Assembly (NCBI GenBank): GCA_006176705.1
Contig: QRFJ01002478.1
Coordinates: 36,703 to 100,702 of the forward strand
DNA: 64,000 nucleotides
Source: Cocos nucifera
Taxonomy: Eukaryota > Streptophyta > Magnoliopsida > Arecales > Arecaceae
Reading direction: 5' to 3'
The notes beneath the pieces are model-generated. The model saw only the letters and a list, made by a program, of their open reading frames with translations. It did not search any database and was not told the origin of the DNA. The position numbers and the translations under genes were made by a program. The first letter of the stretch is position 1. The number at the start of each line of letters is the position of its first letter. Positions 1 through 12,784 of the stretch are shown piece by piece.

Positions 1-345
1 TATCGCTGCATCAAAGGCTGCGAAGGAAGCATTCTGGTACAAGAAGTTTGCTGCAGAAATTGGAGTAATGCCATCAGATGCCATTCCTCTATACTGCGAC
101 AACAATGGTGCCATAGCCCTTGCTAAGGAGCCAAGGTCTCATCAGAAATCCAAGCATATTGAGCAGTGATACCACCTCATCTGCGATTACCTCGAGAAGG
201 GTTACGTCGAGGTCAAGAGAGTCAACTCCATAGATAATGTGGCAGACCTACTTACAAAGCCATTGGGCTAACAGAGGATCGAAGCCCACCTTGAGAAGAT
301 GGGACTTAGACTTGTAGCCAATTGGTTTTAGGACAAGTGGAAGAT
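1..345 (+). pseudogene. Copia element A: RNase H C-terminal fragment
   Basis: This is the 3' end of a Ty1/copia pol gene that enters from outside the window. Frame 2 reads the conserved end of copia RNase H, including IAASKAAKEAFWYKKF, LYCDNNGAIALAKEPRSHQK and the tail LTKPLG. RNase H removes the RNA template during reverse transcription in the particle. The frame is broken by TGA at 167-169, where relatives have Arg, and by TAA at 269-271, where relatives have Gln. A purine-rich stretch near 334-345 just before the LTR is the likely plus-strand primer. Homology is clear; the gene is dead. Confidence 0.9.
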
Positions 346-2637
346 TATTAGATATATGTGCCCTAGAAGCCAGACTTGGCTGATACTTGTAATACACTTC
401 GAGGGGCAAAATTGTAGTTTTGACTAATATCAATAAAATGGATTATTTTCTATCACATATGTGTATTTAGTGTCTGTGATACATCCTTTGAGTTAATGGT
501 AATGATAATTCATATTTTCAAGAGTTGAAAATTTAAGACATGAATAATCATTATTAACTCATAAAATGCTCCCGACCATAGGATCATCACGAGGATGGTG
601 ATTGATCTGGAAGATTGGTGTACAATCGCTTTTTTTTAGTAGATGAGTCTTAAGTCTACGGTGTGGAGACATCGGAGCGAGAGTACAGGTACTCGTTAGA
701 GAATGAGGGCACTGAGCGTGACCATCTCGAGTAGTCATTAGGGAGTCTACCTTCTCGTCAATGACTGACTCGATGCTGCAGTAGTGTGTCTAGTTCTTTG
801 ACCTGAGGTGCATCGGCAGCTCACCTTGAGGCTGTTATAGTTTGACTACACCATTACTCGATCTCCTAGCCATTCGAAATCCTGAGGTGTATGTTGGCTA
901 TAGCATGTTCATTATAGGAACTGGATGGCATCAAGATGGAATCTATCTACCTCGGTGGTAGAGGAGCAGCCCTATGATGATCATGAGAATCAAGTCCAGA
1001 AGTCCATGGCCATGACAGAGTGAAATAATAGAAAGAGTTTCTATTTAGATTTTCACATCGGACTCGAATCGAATGATTACATCATATGATAGAAAATAGG
1101 GTTTGACGAGTTCACCTTAACCCTAATCTGATCGGAGCTCAAGATAGAAGAACTTAATCACACAGGTAGCTGCACTAAGAGGTTTACATTCAGCTCTGAT
1201 GGGTTGCCACCATATAATGCTAGGTGTCACTGGTGGATTTTGGGAGCAATTAGAATGATTTAGATGATTGATCATTCTAGCTGTTCGAATCAGAAGAGTT
1301 CTGATCCATCAAAAGGAGTTTTAATGATGTCAATGATAGAGATCATGACATATCCCATTACCATACAGAACTGAACCTAACTAGGTTACGCAAACAAGGG
1401 ATTTGAATTTGGTGATCATCAATTGAACTGATCCAGTTTAATTGATCTGAATGAGATTCAATTAGGTTCAAGAAAATCGTGCTAGCACTCGATTGAACCT
1501 AACGTTCTTCTTTTGCTATCATAAATTAGTTGGCCTGACTGAGCCAAAGAAGTTTGTGCTCAATCAGAGGCCTTCATATGGTCTGACTAGAGGTTATCCA
1601 AGTCAGAAAAGGTTGTCTTATTTTGTAAGACATTACCTGACATTTTTGGTCACCTACCATTTCTTGTTCTTTGACTTTGGTCAAAAGTCTACCTTTGACT
1701 GGTCAAATGTTGACCATTGACACTTTGACTTTTGACCATATGTCACGCACCTATTGGAGAGCTGGTGGGGGCCTATCCCCCTGCCAGAACCTGGCAAGGA
1801 AGAAGGTGCACGCCACCCTTGGCTTGTGCCTAAGTTGGAGGTGCCTAGGAGTCCTTGTTGGACAAGGACTCCATCTCCCTTTTGGATTCCAATTAGAGTT
1901 CTCCTAAGAACCAACTTTGACTGGTCTTAGGCACCTTCTAAGGAGGAATCCAGGGGACTCTATTCCCACCAATTATATTTAGATCTGATTTCACAAAAAG
2001 TTGTGATTGGTTGGGAAGAATAGATGTTAGATCATAGACAGTCTATAAATAAGACCCTGCGCCCAACCCAGATAGTGATTGGAAGTGATTGAAAGGAATC
2101 ACAATTCCCATGCCCCAAGGCTACCTCTCCCCTCTTCCTCCACACCAAACCACCTTCTCCCTCTCCTCTCCACGTCCAAAAGGAGTTTTGGATTTTTGGT
2201 TGGTGCGATTTCGATCAAAGAAAGGCGATTGAAAGCTAGAAGGCTGCACTACTGCAAAGGATGACTGCTGATCTTCAAAAGAAGTTTTGAAGATCCTCCA
2301 GATCAGATCCAGATCTGATTTTTGGAGACGTGATAGAGAAGAAGTGGATCTGTAGATCAAGCCCAAGTGGATATCGATAGAGGCCAGGCGCTTGCGTGGC
2401 TAGATCCAGAACCTTCCGCTGCATACAGGATCATCAACGGGTAATTGGATTACCCAAATCAGGTAAATTAAATTTGATTTAATTTATTTTTATTTTATTT
2501 TATTTATTAAAATAATAAGAATCAGATCTGAAATATCTTAGATCTGATATAGATCAAAGAGAAAAATTTTTGAAATATATCTCTTGATCTGATCAGATCT
2601 GAACGAACCTGGATTGGAAAATCAGGATTTTCCTTCA
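346..2637 (+). repeat. Copia element A, 3' LTR (about 2.29 kb)
   Basis: The left end matches the start of the LTR at 16831 with a TG to TA change in the first dinucleotide. The right end is TTTTCCTTCA. Length agrees with the other copies (2279-2292 bp). It holds a TATA box (TATAAAT, 2044-2050), CT-rich sequence downstream at about 2115-2175, and the GC-rich hairpin block at 2383-2400 shared by the family. Short reading frames inside it are not conserved as genes between LTR copies. The sequence after 2637 is leader of another element, so A is probably inserted in Q, but no target duplication can be checked because the left end of A is outside the window. Confidence 0.88.
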
Positions 2638-4406
2638 ATACTAGAATCAACATACACTGTACATGAGCCCAACTTTGGTTGGCCCATCCATGTACATCTA
2701 ACTGTAGGTTCATAACTAATTATTTCTTCAAATAATTTTCAATAATTAAATTTTGCCCTAGGCCCCGATCAGTTGGCTTTGGCCTTCTCAAAAAAGAATC
2801 TAGTTATGTCCAACCATTACCATGACCATACTTGGCCCATTCAACTAATGAATGATTAGGCCTAACATTGGTTGGCCCACCTGACCACCATTTAGAAAGA
2901 TGTGTCCAAGAGATCATATAATGAATGATAATTCCATAAATCGATAAGCACTAGGCCTTTGGGCCTTCAATGATTATCCAACTGATGGACTCATTATCAT
3001 CCACTTTAATGAGAGGCTATGATCCAATTATCATATAATTATTTTATTTTAGGGACCTAATAATTTTAGAAGATTTAATTTATAGAAGTGAGTAGGTCAG
3101 ATTAACTAGCTTGTCATGATCCTCCTACTAACTTCACTAAATCAGCTTAAGGAAGATCATTAATAGGTTGGTCTAGGAGCACCTAAATCAGTCAAATTGA
3201 TTTACCTAACTAACATGGGTTAGCTCGAATCGTTAATCGGTCTGATCAATACATAATCTCAGCAAGAGGCCAGGTAAGTTTCATCAGTGGAAGGGTCTTC
3301 CAGGCTTGCCTTTAATACCATCAGAAATGATCAGGTAAGCGAGCTGCCAATTAAAAACCACTATCTGATTTATCTTAGATACTAACTGGTTTAATTAATT
3401 TCAATTAGATCAACCTAACAGTTTGTGCTAGTCCGCGTAGCCAAGAATCAAGTCCATCTTGAGTCTTGTTAAAGACATGGACTTGACCAACTAAACTATT
3501 GCAATTGATCTAGAGAATCCTTGACCTAATCTAAGACAACAATTGATTAGATTTAATCAATTTTCTAATTATGTCCATTCTTTAATCTAATCCTAAGTCT
3601 AACCCAATTAATGGACCTAATCCCCACTAACCTATTAACCAAATGTGTTATGATTCATGTCATAGGATCTTCAATTTACAATCCTAGAACCTAATCAAAC
3701 AACTTCTTAATTCTTAATTAAGTTTTCAGCTGAGGGTTGGGGTTTGGCTTTTCAAAAATAGTTTTCATGTTTGTAAAATATTTTTACAATATGGTTCTAT
3801 CAATCAAGTTGCATATTTGATTCATAATCAATATGCAAGTAACATAAATATGAATCTACTTTAGATCTAATCTAAATAGGTTCATGTAATTGAAATAGTT
3901 TCAATAATAATCAATCAAAAATCTTCCTAGATAAAATCTAACATATTTATGAAGATTAAAATTAGATTAAAATATTTTTAATCAGATCATAAAATTTCTT
4001 AGATCTAATTTAAAATTTTATGATCAATAGTTTAGATCAGCACGTACTAGGATAACCTATTCACTATAAGGGGTAAATCTTACAGCAAGATAACCTTATG
4101 ACAGTCCATGCAATCTAAAATATTTTATTTATAGATCTAAAATTATTTTAAATCTGTTAAATTATAAATAAAATTAGATCAAATCTAATAAATTTATGAT
4201 TAGAGTCATATCATCATGAACTAGGATAACCTATTCACTGTAAGGGGTAAACCATACAGCAGGACAACCTTATGGTAGTTCTTGAGATCTAAATTTTTAT
4301 TTTTATATTTTAAATTTAATAATTAGATTATAAATTATATTTAATCTAATAAATAATCTAAACATGCACAAAAATCATGTAATAACATCCTTGCTCTGAT
4401 ACCAAC
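2638..4406 (-). mobile_element. Copia element Q: untranslated leader (partial internal region)
   Basis: Read on the minus strand, this follows the Q LTR and starts with the primer site TGGTATCAGAGC (complement of 4393-4404), the usual initiator tRNA-Met site of plant copia elements. The rest has no gag or pol frame and resembles the long AT-rich leaders at 19118-20973 and 42848-44635, including the stretch around 'gagctaacccatg' (3218-3231, minus). It carries a direct repeat of about 73 bases at 4044-4116 and 4218-4290. It stops at the end of LTR A, so the coding part is missing from the window. Confidence 0.75.
4393..4404 (-). promoter_or_regulatory. Primer binding site of element Q (tRNA-iMet type)
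   Basis: The complement reads TGGTATCAGAGC, an exact match to the usual copia primer site, two bases inside the LTR end. This fixes Q as a minus-strand element and marks the LTR/leader border at 4406/4407. Confidence 0.88.
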
Positions 4407-6896
4407 TAAAGGAATCAGATCTAGGATTTTATAGGTAAATCTTGAAAACTTTTTCAAGATCTTACAGTAAAAGACTTAAATAAATTAAATATTTATTTAA
4501 ATAAATATGTAAATACCTAGATCTTAAATCTATTACATGATCAAGGCATGATATTAGATCAAAAATTAAAATCAAATAAGAAAGTAAAAGATTGATCAAA
4601 TCAACCTAAATTTATACTACATCAAATGTAGGTATGAAGTTAATAGATTAGATCTATTACCTGAGCAAGTTAGATATTCTAACTTACTGATCTGGGCTTA
4701 AGGATGAAGTCTTAAGCCACACACATGTCCGGCCTCTAGGAGTCATCCACACGAGCCTATGATATCTGATCTAAAGTTCGATGCAAGAAATCAGCACAGC
4801 ATGCTAGTACTGTGCTGATCCTTCTTCGACGGTCGATCTGATGCTCTCTTCTTTAAAATTTAGACTCTCCAAAATATGAGAAGGAAGATGAGAGTTTACT
4901 GATGTGAGACTCTCTTAGAAAAAACTCAAAAAAAAGGAGAGATTGAAAATAAAACAACCCTAGAAGAAGACCCTCTTCTTCTTCTCTTTTCTCCCACCTA
5001 GACACCTAGTTTGGTTCGCATGGAACCCCCACATCCAAGGACCCTCTTTCCTTGATTTTTGCACACTTCAAACCTCTCCCAAATTTTTATATTTTATAAA
5101 ATAATTAAAATAAAATTCATCTAATAAATAGAGAAAAGAAAGAGTCCAAGTTAGATCACAATCATAAACTAGGAATATTCAAACATGGGAAGTTATTGGG
5201 GCACCCAAGAGTGGGTGCCTCCTCCATAATTATTAGCATGGACTAGCAAGGGAGGTTGCACAAGAAAGGAGATTGTTTTCATGAAATAAGAGAAAAATTA
5301 ATTAAAAGAGGGGGCGACACTCAAGGAAAGGTATTTTGGTCAATAAGGATTCTATCTCATAGAATCCTAAGCAAAACTAACTCCTCTTTTGACTTGGTCT
5401 TCCAACAAATTGCCTTATGAGAAAAGGATGAGAGAAAGAGGGCATGAGAATCCATGGAAGTGAAAAATTTTTACATAAGAAAAAAAATAAAAAGGGCATG
5501 GGGCGTGACGATTAAGTGGCGCAAGTGATAGGGACTCCTAGTTACACTAGGACTCCTATTTTGACTTGGTCAAACAAGATCTTTTAACCAAATAAAATCA
5601 AGATTAAACCAATCCAATTAAATAAGATCCTAACCTATTTAAGAGCTTAATTAAATTAGATTAAATTAGATTTAATTTTGATTTATTTTTTAATCAAATT
5701 AGAAAATTGGATTAATCCGAGTCCTAGTTAGACTAGGACTAGCTCTTCCTTGCACTTGGCTTATCCAATAAACCAATTGGACTTGATCCAATCAAGTCCA
5801 AACTAAATTTAATTAAATCATATTTAATTATACTTAATCTTAGCCTATTGTCTTAATCAAATTAAGTCAATTAGTAATCTAATTGCTAATCGATCATTCT
5901 GCAACACTTGCACTAGGTAAACACTAATCGTATTGATTGTTTAACCCTAGAATGATTCTTAATCATTGATCAACCATCCGATCAGATTGTAAGCTCTAAT
6001 GTGTGTGACATCATGGGTTCGAATCTAAGCCGATAGCATAGAAATAAATTTTTATATCAATTAAAGTGACTATCTAGCAATGATACCCGATGGTCAGATA
6101 GGTCGAAGGTGTAGAACAGCATCCTTAGAACCCATGCGGATATAGTTTTCATATAATTCATCCCCTTGACCACAATGCTCGTAGGATACCTCAGAGTTTA
6201 ACTATCAATTTTGATTAGGTTGTCCATATTGTATTTCAAAATATCAAATCCATCTAATGAATTATCCTGGCCAAGGTTTTGCTATATTGAAATACAGTGA
6301 TACATTCTTCTCTAACTCGTGGAGTGGTTAATTCCATCTTGATCATACTCCGACTTTGTAAGTACTTGACTATGCCCAAAAGCCTTTCATTGCTAAATTA
6401 GAAATTCAATTAGTCCAATTCCAAAGCACAATGAGTTGCTTGAAAGTCATTGAGGTGATCTCAAGTCTAAGGGATACTTACCTATATCCCATCAGAGATA
6501 TTTTCGACACCAGAATGCTCTGGAGTTGGTCACGTTCAATGACGATGTATCCATACATCTCACTTATATGCCATACCAGTATCTCTACACTCCTTGATTA
6601 AGAGAACAACCAACCTATGTGGCATATAACGACCTATGCTCGATAGACGCTGTTATCTAAATTAACAGCCTATCATTTGATCGTGAATAAATTTAAGGAC
6701 TAATCGATAAATTCTTTCTTTATCGAAACTAAATAGTCCTAAAGACTTTATCACAATAATGAAGTTCATTAGAAGATGTAAATTTATGATGAAAAAGATG
6801 CCAAAATATTTTTATTAATTAATAAAATAATTATAATTATAAAATAGCTCAATCATCAATAGACTAATGATTGGCTTTGGGACACAATTCCTAACA
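4407..6896 (-). repeat. Copia element Q, 5' LTR (about 2.49 kb)
   Basis: On the minus strand the LTR starts TGTTAGGAATTGTGTCCC (right end, 6896) and ends at 4407 next to the primer site. The start resembles the A/B family (TGTTAGATATGTGTGCCC) but is a separate subfamily. It contains no credible gene. It abuts the RT remnant R at 6897, which begins in mid-domain, so Q is inferred to have inserted into R. The other side of that insertion is not seen. Confidence 0.8.
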
Positions 6897-7292
6897 TAAT
6901 GATGTGTAGACATTGGTTAACCCACCCAAAGGGGTTAAACCCATTGGATGTAAATGGATCTTCAAAAGAAAAAGGGGCGTAGACGAAAAGGTGGAGACCT
7001 ATAATGTCTGTCTGATTGCCAAGGGATATTGTCAACATTATAGTATTGACTATGATGAGATGTTCAACCCCATGACAATGCTTAGATCTATTCAGATAAT
7101 GCTTGCAATAGCTGCCCATCTGGATTATGGGATCTGATAGATGGATGTGAAGATAGCTTTTCTGAATGGATAGCTAATCGAAGAGGTATAAATGATACAA
7201 CCTAAAGGATTCACATCCATAGATGAGTCCAAGATGTGCAAACATCAGAGATCCATTTATGGATTGAAGCAAGCATCTTAGAGTTGGAACAT
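6897..7292 (+). pseudogene. Copia remnant R: reverse transcriptase, N-terminal part
   Basis: One frame reads the start of a copia RT domain: VNPPKGVKPIGCKWIFKRKR, then YCQHYSIDYDEMFNP, MDVKIAFLNG and SIYGLKQAS. RT copies element RNA into DNA in the particle. The frame is free of indels but has stops at positions where copia RTs have Trp or Gln (for example TGA TAG at 7135-7140, replacing a Trp-Gln pair). The frame is cut at 7292 by element N and resumes at 14692. The left side is cut by Q. Confidence 0.9.
7288..7292 (+). repeat. Target site duplication AACAT (left copy)
   Basis: Five bases AACAT precede the left LTR of N, and an identical AACAT follows the right LTR at 14692-14696. The interrupted RT frame rejoins across them, which confirms N as a true insertion. 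Confidence 0.95.
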
Positions 7293-9196
7293 TGATGCAT
7301 GCTAATCTATAGCTATGGCAAGTACATCAGTCGATCAAGTAATAAAGTAAGTGAGTAGAGCACCATCCCTAGAGGATTGAAAAATAAGTACTGAAAAGCT
7401 TTTTCCTATAAATTATTTAGAAGATCGATTTATGAAAATTAAAAAAATAAAGAATAAAATAAAAAAATAATTAAAAATTGTAAGGAAATAGATAGAGGTA
7501 ATTATTAGGGTTTTAAACTTAAGAGCAATAGGTTACTAAGGTAATCAGTTCACCAACTCAGTCAATATAATATTCAGTTTATTAGGTTAATTTTATTTCA
7601 TGTGATGGTTGAGTCTCCTAGTTTATTCACTATCCTTTGATCCAGGCGTAGCAAAACTATCAATATTTATTAATTATCCTTTGATTCAGGTGTAATTTAA
7701 ATAAATATCGATGCATTAAGTTTTGTGAAATCCTCCAACTAAAATATGCTGCATTTAAAGCATACTAAAATTTCCGCATGCATATGAATTCTAATTTGAT
7801 TCATAATACAAGGTATATAATCAAGAAGCAATAATATAGATGTACTTGGTTCGTATCATCGATATTCATCAGATCAATTAGAAGATGTTCAGTAATCTAA
7901 AAGCATTATGATCAGATTTATATACTCCTCATGAATAAAATTTAAAATTAAAAATAAATCATACTGAATATTGCATCAAAAGAGTGGCTACACCTTAGCC
8001 TTAGTAAAAAAAATTTAATTCATGATAACAAATTCAAAAATAGCAAATAAAATAAAAAGCATAAAGAAATTAGATTGTTTATTCGCTAAAATTGATTGTC
8101 CGTTGCTCTTGGTGTGGAGAACTCGATGAAGAAGAAAGTCGCTTTGTGTACCGACCTTCGAAAGAATAAAAGAAGAGGAAAGAAAAATAACAGAATAAAA
8201 ACTCTTTCTCTTCTCTCCCTAATCCTCTCTCTCTTTCTCTATTTTCTCTATTTCTCCCTATTTTCTCTTTATTTTCAACTCTCTATTTTTGTTCTCCGCC
8301 TCCTCCTTTTGGCAACAGCAGGCAGCCTCCTTTTTATAGGCTAAGAGATGGATTTTCGAAAGAAATCCTAACCAAATTGGGTTTAAAACTCTTAACACAA
8401 GTCAAATTAAAACCCAGGATAATTTTGGCCATTAGATCAACATCCAATGGATCAAAAATCACTTAAAATTTCCTTTTAAAAATCCAGTTCAAGTCAAAAT
8501 TAACCTTAGCCATTGGATCTTCTTGATGATTAAATTGGGATCGTCAGATTGCATACAGGAGCCTTCGGATTCCTAGTTAAAATCGATAATGCATCTCCAC
8601 CATTGGATCTCAACCAGAAGCTGCATCCACCATTCATCAGTGCATAGATTTCTACCGTTCAATCAAATCCCAGTGAAAAGCATTTGTTGGATCTGGCAAA
8701 ATTCCTAGAATACCCTCTATAGATCGTGCGCGAGCCCGACATTGCGTGGACCATCGCTTTCTTCATCCAATCCAAGTGTGCTCATCCCCATGAAATCTTC
8801 GAAATGTCCTTGCCTTGTTACTGTAGTGGTCCACCATGCACCATGAAAAATCTTGACGTCAACGTGGCGTAAGCGGGGCGTTAGCGGGCGATCGGTCTGG
8901 TTCCAAGTGCGGTCGGGCCGGGCGGTCTGCTGAGCTAATTTTTCTAAGCCAATTTGAATCAGACCGACCGGCATTTAAAAATTATTATTATTATTATTAT
9001 TCCTTTGAAATTTAATTTTGGGCTCATTTGATGTCTGTTTTGCTTGAAATTTATTTCATCTAAACTAGAAAAATAAGATCTTCATATTGATGGCTTTCTT
9101 TCCTACATAGGATTAATAAAAATATCAATTTCTTAAAAATAAATTAATTTATTTTATAATTTAATACTTTTATTAGTATATTTTTATCATTTATCA
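7293..9196 (-). repeat. Element N, 3' LTR
   Basis: Minus-strand LTR starting TGATAAATGATAAAAATATA at 9196 and ending in GCATCA at 7293. It contains an ATT microsatellite at about 8983-9001 and a TATA-like stretch near 8330 (complement of 'ttttataggc'). The short ORFs on both strands recur in the other LTR with different stops and are not genes. Confidence 0.93.
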
Positions 9197-9210
9197 CACC
9201 CCCCAACTTA
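9197..9210 (-). promoter_or_regulatory. Polypurine tract of element N
   Basis: The complement reads TAAGTTGGGGGGTG directly before the LTR start TGATAA. The same arrangement occurs in element P at 50108-50121. It would prime plus-strand DNA synthesis. Confidence 0.88.
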
Positions 9211-10543
9211 GTCATTGCTAGTCCCTTAGCAATGCTTTATTTAATACCATGTTTCAATAAGATCATCCATCAAAAAGATAAATCTAAAGTTAAAAATCAA
9301 AAAGTTTAGAAAATATCACTAACTAAGCATTGAGCTTTGGAAGCAAATTTTGCAGTCAGTACAATTAAAAATTTTCTTAGAGTACATCAAAGATCTACAG
9401 CACTTGTGTTCGTGATGACTAACTAAGCATTTCAGTGTTAATTTAAAGGAGAAAAGTATCCTCTCTTATCACCTATTTTGGTTAATTTTCTATACATTAT
9501 CAATTTTATACTCATGAATTAAGGTAGCTTTCACAATGCCTCGTTGTATTTTTTTTTTTTTATGTGTGTGCTAAGCATCCTGGCCTTCCCTCCACCATTT
9601 TACGTGAATTTTAATACTTGACCTAGGTGCAGAGATCCAATTACTGGGCTTTGGGAAATCCACATATACTCTGTCTTTTGCACTTTATTTTTAGGCAGGT
9701 AGCTCTTTCCTTAAATTCAAGTTTCTTTGATTATAATGTATATTAATTATCAATTTTCAGTGATAATTAAATCCTTAATTGGCTGTATAATCAATACCTA
9801 CTTTACCTTATTAGTATGCATGTATAATTAGAAGTGCTAGTAGTCTTTTGATGACCTAAGTAGGCTACTAAAAGTCTGACCAACTAATCTACTTCTTTAA
9901 CTCGTTACATTCATTAGCAGATACTTCTATCTTTTATCACTTATCCAATCTATCTTGCTCAAAATTTTCTTCTTGACACATGATTTAAAAAGTTTTTTTA
10001 AATTTTTTTTTCAACCCCCCAACTTATTCTACATTATCTTAAAGGAGAAAAAAAATAAAGGATGCAATAAAGGATAAAAAGAAATACACTTGATTTGGTT
10101 CAGTCTGATTTTTTGAAGCTTTGAAATTTGGCTTGAGATCTCATTGATTTTTATCTGCAAAATTGAAAATACATACCAAAGCAGTAAAAGAGCAATAATA
10201 AATTACTAAAAAATAAAAGAAAAAAAATGATCAAAACTAAAAAGAAAAGAAATAATCTATCTAGTAGTTCTGATTTATAGTCTTCAGCTTGACTTTCTTT
10301 GAGTTCTGAGTTGAATCAATCCGGTGCCACTTCAATTGGAATACTTTCATATTTGGTCGAGCCCTCTTTCTATTAGACATTGCTAGCTTTCATAGTCTCA
10401 AACCTATTTTTTATAGAATTCTCATATTCTGAATTGTCAATAATATCAATTAGAAAATAAATTTGATTATCATCAGGATATTTAATATCTTTGAAAACAT
10501 TAAAAGTAACTTATTCATCTTGAATTTTAAGAATTAATTTTTC
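9197..10543 (-). mobile_element. Element N, 3' non-coding region with two G-rich tracts
   Basis: Minus-strand sequence between the protease stop and the 3' LTR. Just past the protease there are traces of the linker toward RT, with stops, but no RT motif follows. The polypurine tract, whose complement reads TAAGTTGGGGGGTG, lies at 9197-9210 against the LTR. A second tract of the same kind lies at 10013-10026. The remainder is AT-rich with no frame I recognise. Confidence 0.72.
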
Positions 10544-11005
10544 TTATTGAACATCTATTAAAGCTCCTTCAGTAGCTAAAAAGGGTCTTCCTAAGATAAG
10601 GGGTACATCATAATCTTCTTTCATATTAAGAACAATAAAATCAATAGGAAAAATAAACTTGTTTACCTTTACCAAGACATCCTCCACTATACCTCTTGAA
10701 TATTTGATGGATCTGTTGGCTAATTGAAGAGTAATAGTAGTAGGCTTTGGTTCTCCTAGGCCAAGCTTACTGAAAATAGAAAAAGGCATGAGATTAATAC
10801 TTGCTCTTAAATCACATAAAACTTTATCAAAACTATAATCACCAATAATGTAAAGGATAGTAAAACTCCCTAGATTTTTTAGCTTTTGTGGTAATTTATT
10901 TTGAAGTATTGCTGACCATTCTTCATTCAAATTTATTCTTTCATGCTCCTTCAACTTTTTCTTATTTGTTAGAATTTCTTTGAGAAACATGGCATACCTG
11001 AGCAT
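10544..11005 (-). pseudogene. Element N: Athila-type retropepsin (aspartic protease)
   Basis: A 153-codon open frame matches the gypsy protease region. It has the upstream helix FLKEILTNKKKL, the active-site region CDLRASINLMPFSIFSKLGL and the flap and C-terminal part GIVEDVLVKVNKF and PLILGRPFLATEGALIDVQ. The usual catalytic triplet is Asp-Leu-Gly or Asp-Ser/Thr-Gly; here it reads Asp-Leu-Arg, so the catalytic Gly is lost. The start ATG is only where the open frame begins; the natural protein is part of a gag-PR polyprotein. It ends in TAG. It is classed as a broken part of N. Confidence 0.9.
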
Positions 11006-12663
11006 TTGAGTGATAGCATCTACAAAGAAAATATTAATATGTAAATTCTTTAAAATTTTGAAAAAAATAGAAAATTTCTTATCTAGATGCTGTACTTATC
11101 TCTCTGAGAACAGTAGTGGCAGCACGTAGGGCTTCACATTTGGAGCGGCAAACTATATACCTGGAGACCATCCATCTGTTGATTATTTTGATGACTGATG
11201 AATTTTAGTTGATGATTCCTTATTTGTAGTTGGCTCTTTACTCTCTTTCTTCTGATTTGGCTTCTCTAACTTTTTACCACTTCTTAGGATGATAGCATTG
11301 ACTTGCTCCCTTGGATTGGTCTCCATGTTGCTAGGCAAGGATCTCTAAGGTCTCTCGGAGATTATCTTAGCCATTTGGCCTATTTACATCTCCAAGTTTC
11401 GAATTGCTACTGTTTGGTCTTGCCTAAGCTTGGCTTCCAAATTTTTTATAGTTGCTTCTTGGTTTTGCATGAATTTGACCATCAGCTCCTCCATGTTGGA
11501 CTTCTTTTCAGGTACTTGGAACCCTGGGGGTGGCTGTTGTGCTGCATTTTGATTGCTCCATGAGAAATTTGGATGCTGCCTCCACCCTTGATTGTATCTG
11601 TTGGAGTAGGGATTGTTTTATTGTGGCCTAAAAAAATTATCAATATAATTAGCTATATCGGTTGCTTTAGCAAATGGATTACCTATCTGGCAGTTGCTTG
11701 TATCATGTTCTCATCCACATAGGTCATAAGTGATGCTCTGAACATGCATAGCTATTTCCTTCAAGTTGTTGACTTCAGCTCTAAGGGCTGCAATTTTAGC
11801 TGGTAAGGTTGGCACGTAATCTACTCCTTGCATAGTTGCTAGTCTTTTCGGCATCATGCATTCTATTTTCCCCTGATAGCTATTTGATGCCATCTCATCA
11901 ATCAGATCAAAGGCTTCTTCCTCCATTTCTCAGTTAATGATTTCTCTTACTGCTGCATCAATCATAGAATGATTAGTAGGAGATAAACCATTATAGAAAG
12001 TTTGTACCTGAAGCTATACGAGCAATTGATGATGTGAACATCTTCTCAGTAGTTTCTTGAAATGCTCCCAAGCCTCATATAGTGTCTCCATGTCCATCTA
12101 CATAAAAAAAGTGATATCGTTGTGCATCTTGACAGTCTGGGAAGGTGGAAAGGACTTGGCCAAGAATTTTTGGGCTAGGACATCCCAAGTTATGATAGAA
12201 CCTGTAGGAAGAGAATGAAGCCAACTTTAGCTTTGTCCCATAAAGAGAAAGGAAATAACCTTAATCTAATAGCATCATCCAACACCCCATTAATTTTAAA
12301 AGTATCATAAAGTTCAAGAATGTTAGAAATATGGACATTCTGATCATCATGCACCTATCCACTGAATTGAACAGTTGATTGAATCATCTGGATCATCATC
12401 GATTTTATTTTGAAGTTGTTTGCTCGCATAGGCGGTCTCCTAATGATCGAAGCTGCATCAGCTATAGATGGTGTCATGTAATCGTTTAATGGACGATGTG
12501 CTGCTCGAATAGCTTCGTGCCGTCCCTCGGTCATCATATCTAATCTCAGATTGATGTTGTTCGGATCTTCAATAGCCATATTTCTTTCTTGTTGTAGTCT
12601 TCTAATGGTCCTTTCAATTTCTAGATCTAAAGATAGTAAGTTACTATGTCCAGTATGTGTCAT
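11006..12663 (-). pseudogene. Element N: Athila-type gag, interrupted
   Basis: Reading leftward from ATG at 12663, the pieces match Athila gag in order: an N-terminal segment MTHTGHSNLLSLDLEIERTI (12663-12355), the capsid core with NGVLDDAIRLRLFPFSLWDK, MDMETLYEAWEHFKKLLRRC and VQTFYNGLSPTNHSMIDAA, then EEEAFDLIDEMASNSYQGKI (11926-11711). A zinc-knuckle remnant (YDLCG) and GWRQHPNFSWSNQ follow. Gag would form the particle around the RNA. Several stops and frame changes interrupt it, and the knuckle has lost cysteines. Confidence 0.85.
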
Positions 12664-12766
12664 GCACTGAACAAATTTAAAAATAAAGTAAGAATAAAAA
12701 TTAAAAATAAAATTTTAAAGTAAAGCTAGGATCAAAATTTTAATATTATTTTAGACATAATTTTCG

Positions 12767-12784
12767 ACAATGATGCCAAAAACT
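12767..12784 (-). promoter_or_regulatory. Decayed tRNA-Asp primer site of element N
   Basis: On the minus strand the LTR end GCATCA is followed by AGTTTT and TGGCATCATTGTCGAAAA. The corresponding site of element P is TGGCGCCGTTGCCGGGGA. Every difference is G to A or C to T. Confidence 0.8.

Noticed and set aside
4393..4404. Possible integrated pararetrovirus, because of the tRNA-Met type primer site
   Set aside because: All coding parts linked to such sites here have copia domain order with integrase, and LTRs bound the units. No movement or coat protein was seen.
2638..4406. Unique intergenic host sequence after LTR A
   Set aside because: The minus-strand primer site at 4393-4404 and similarity to other leaders show that it is element Q.
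8096..8344. Hydrophobic 82-codon frame ending FLYFLYFSLFSLYFQL-like, and similar at 13591-13773
   Set aside because: It lies in both LTRs of N and comes from a CT-rich stretch; lengths differ between copies. Not a membrane protein gene.
8717..8974. 85-codon minus-strand frame in LTR of N
   Set aside because: The partner LTR has a shorter, mutated version at 14209-14430. It is probably the LTR transcript region, not a gene.
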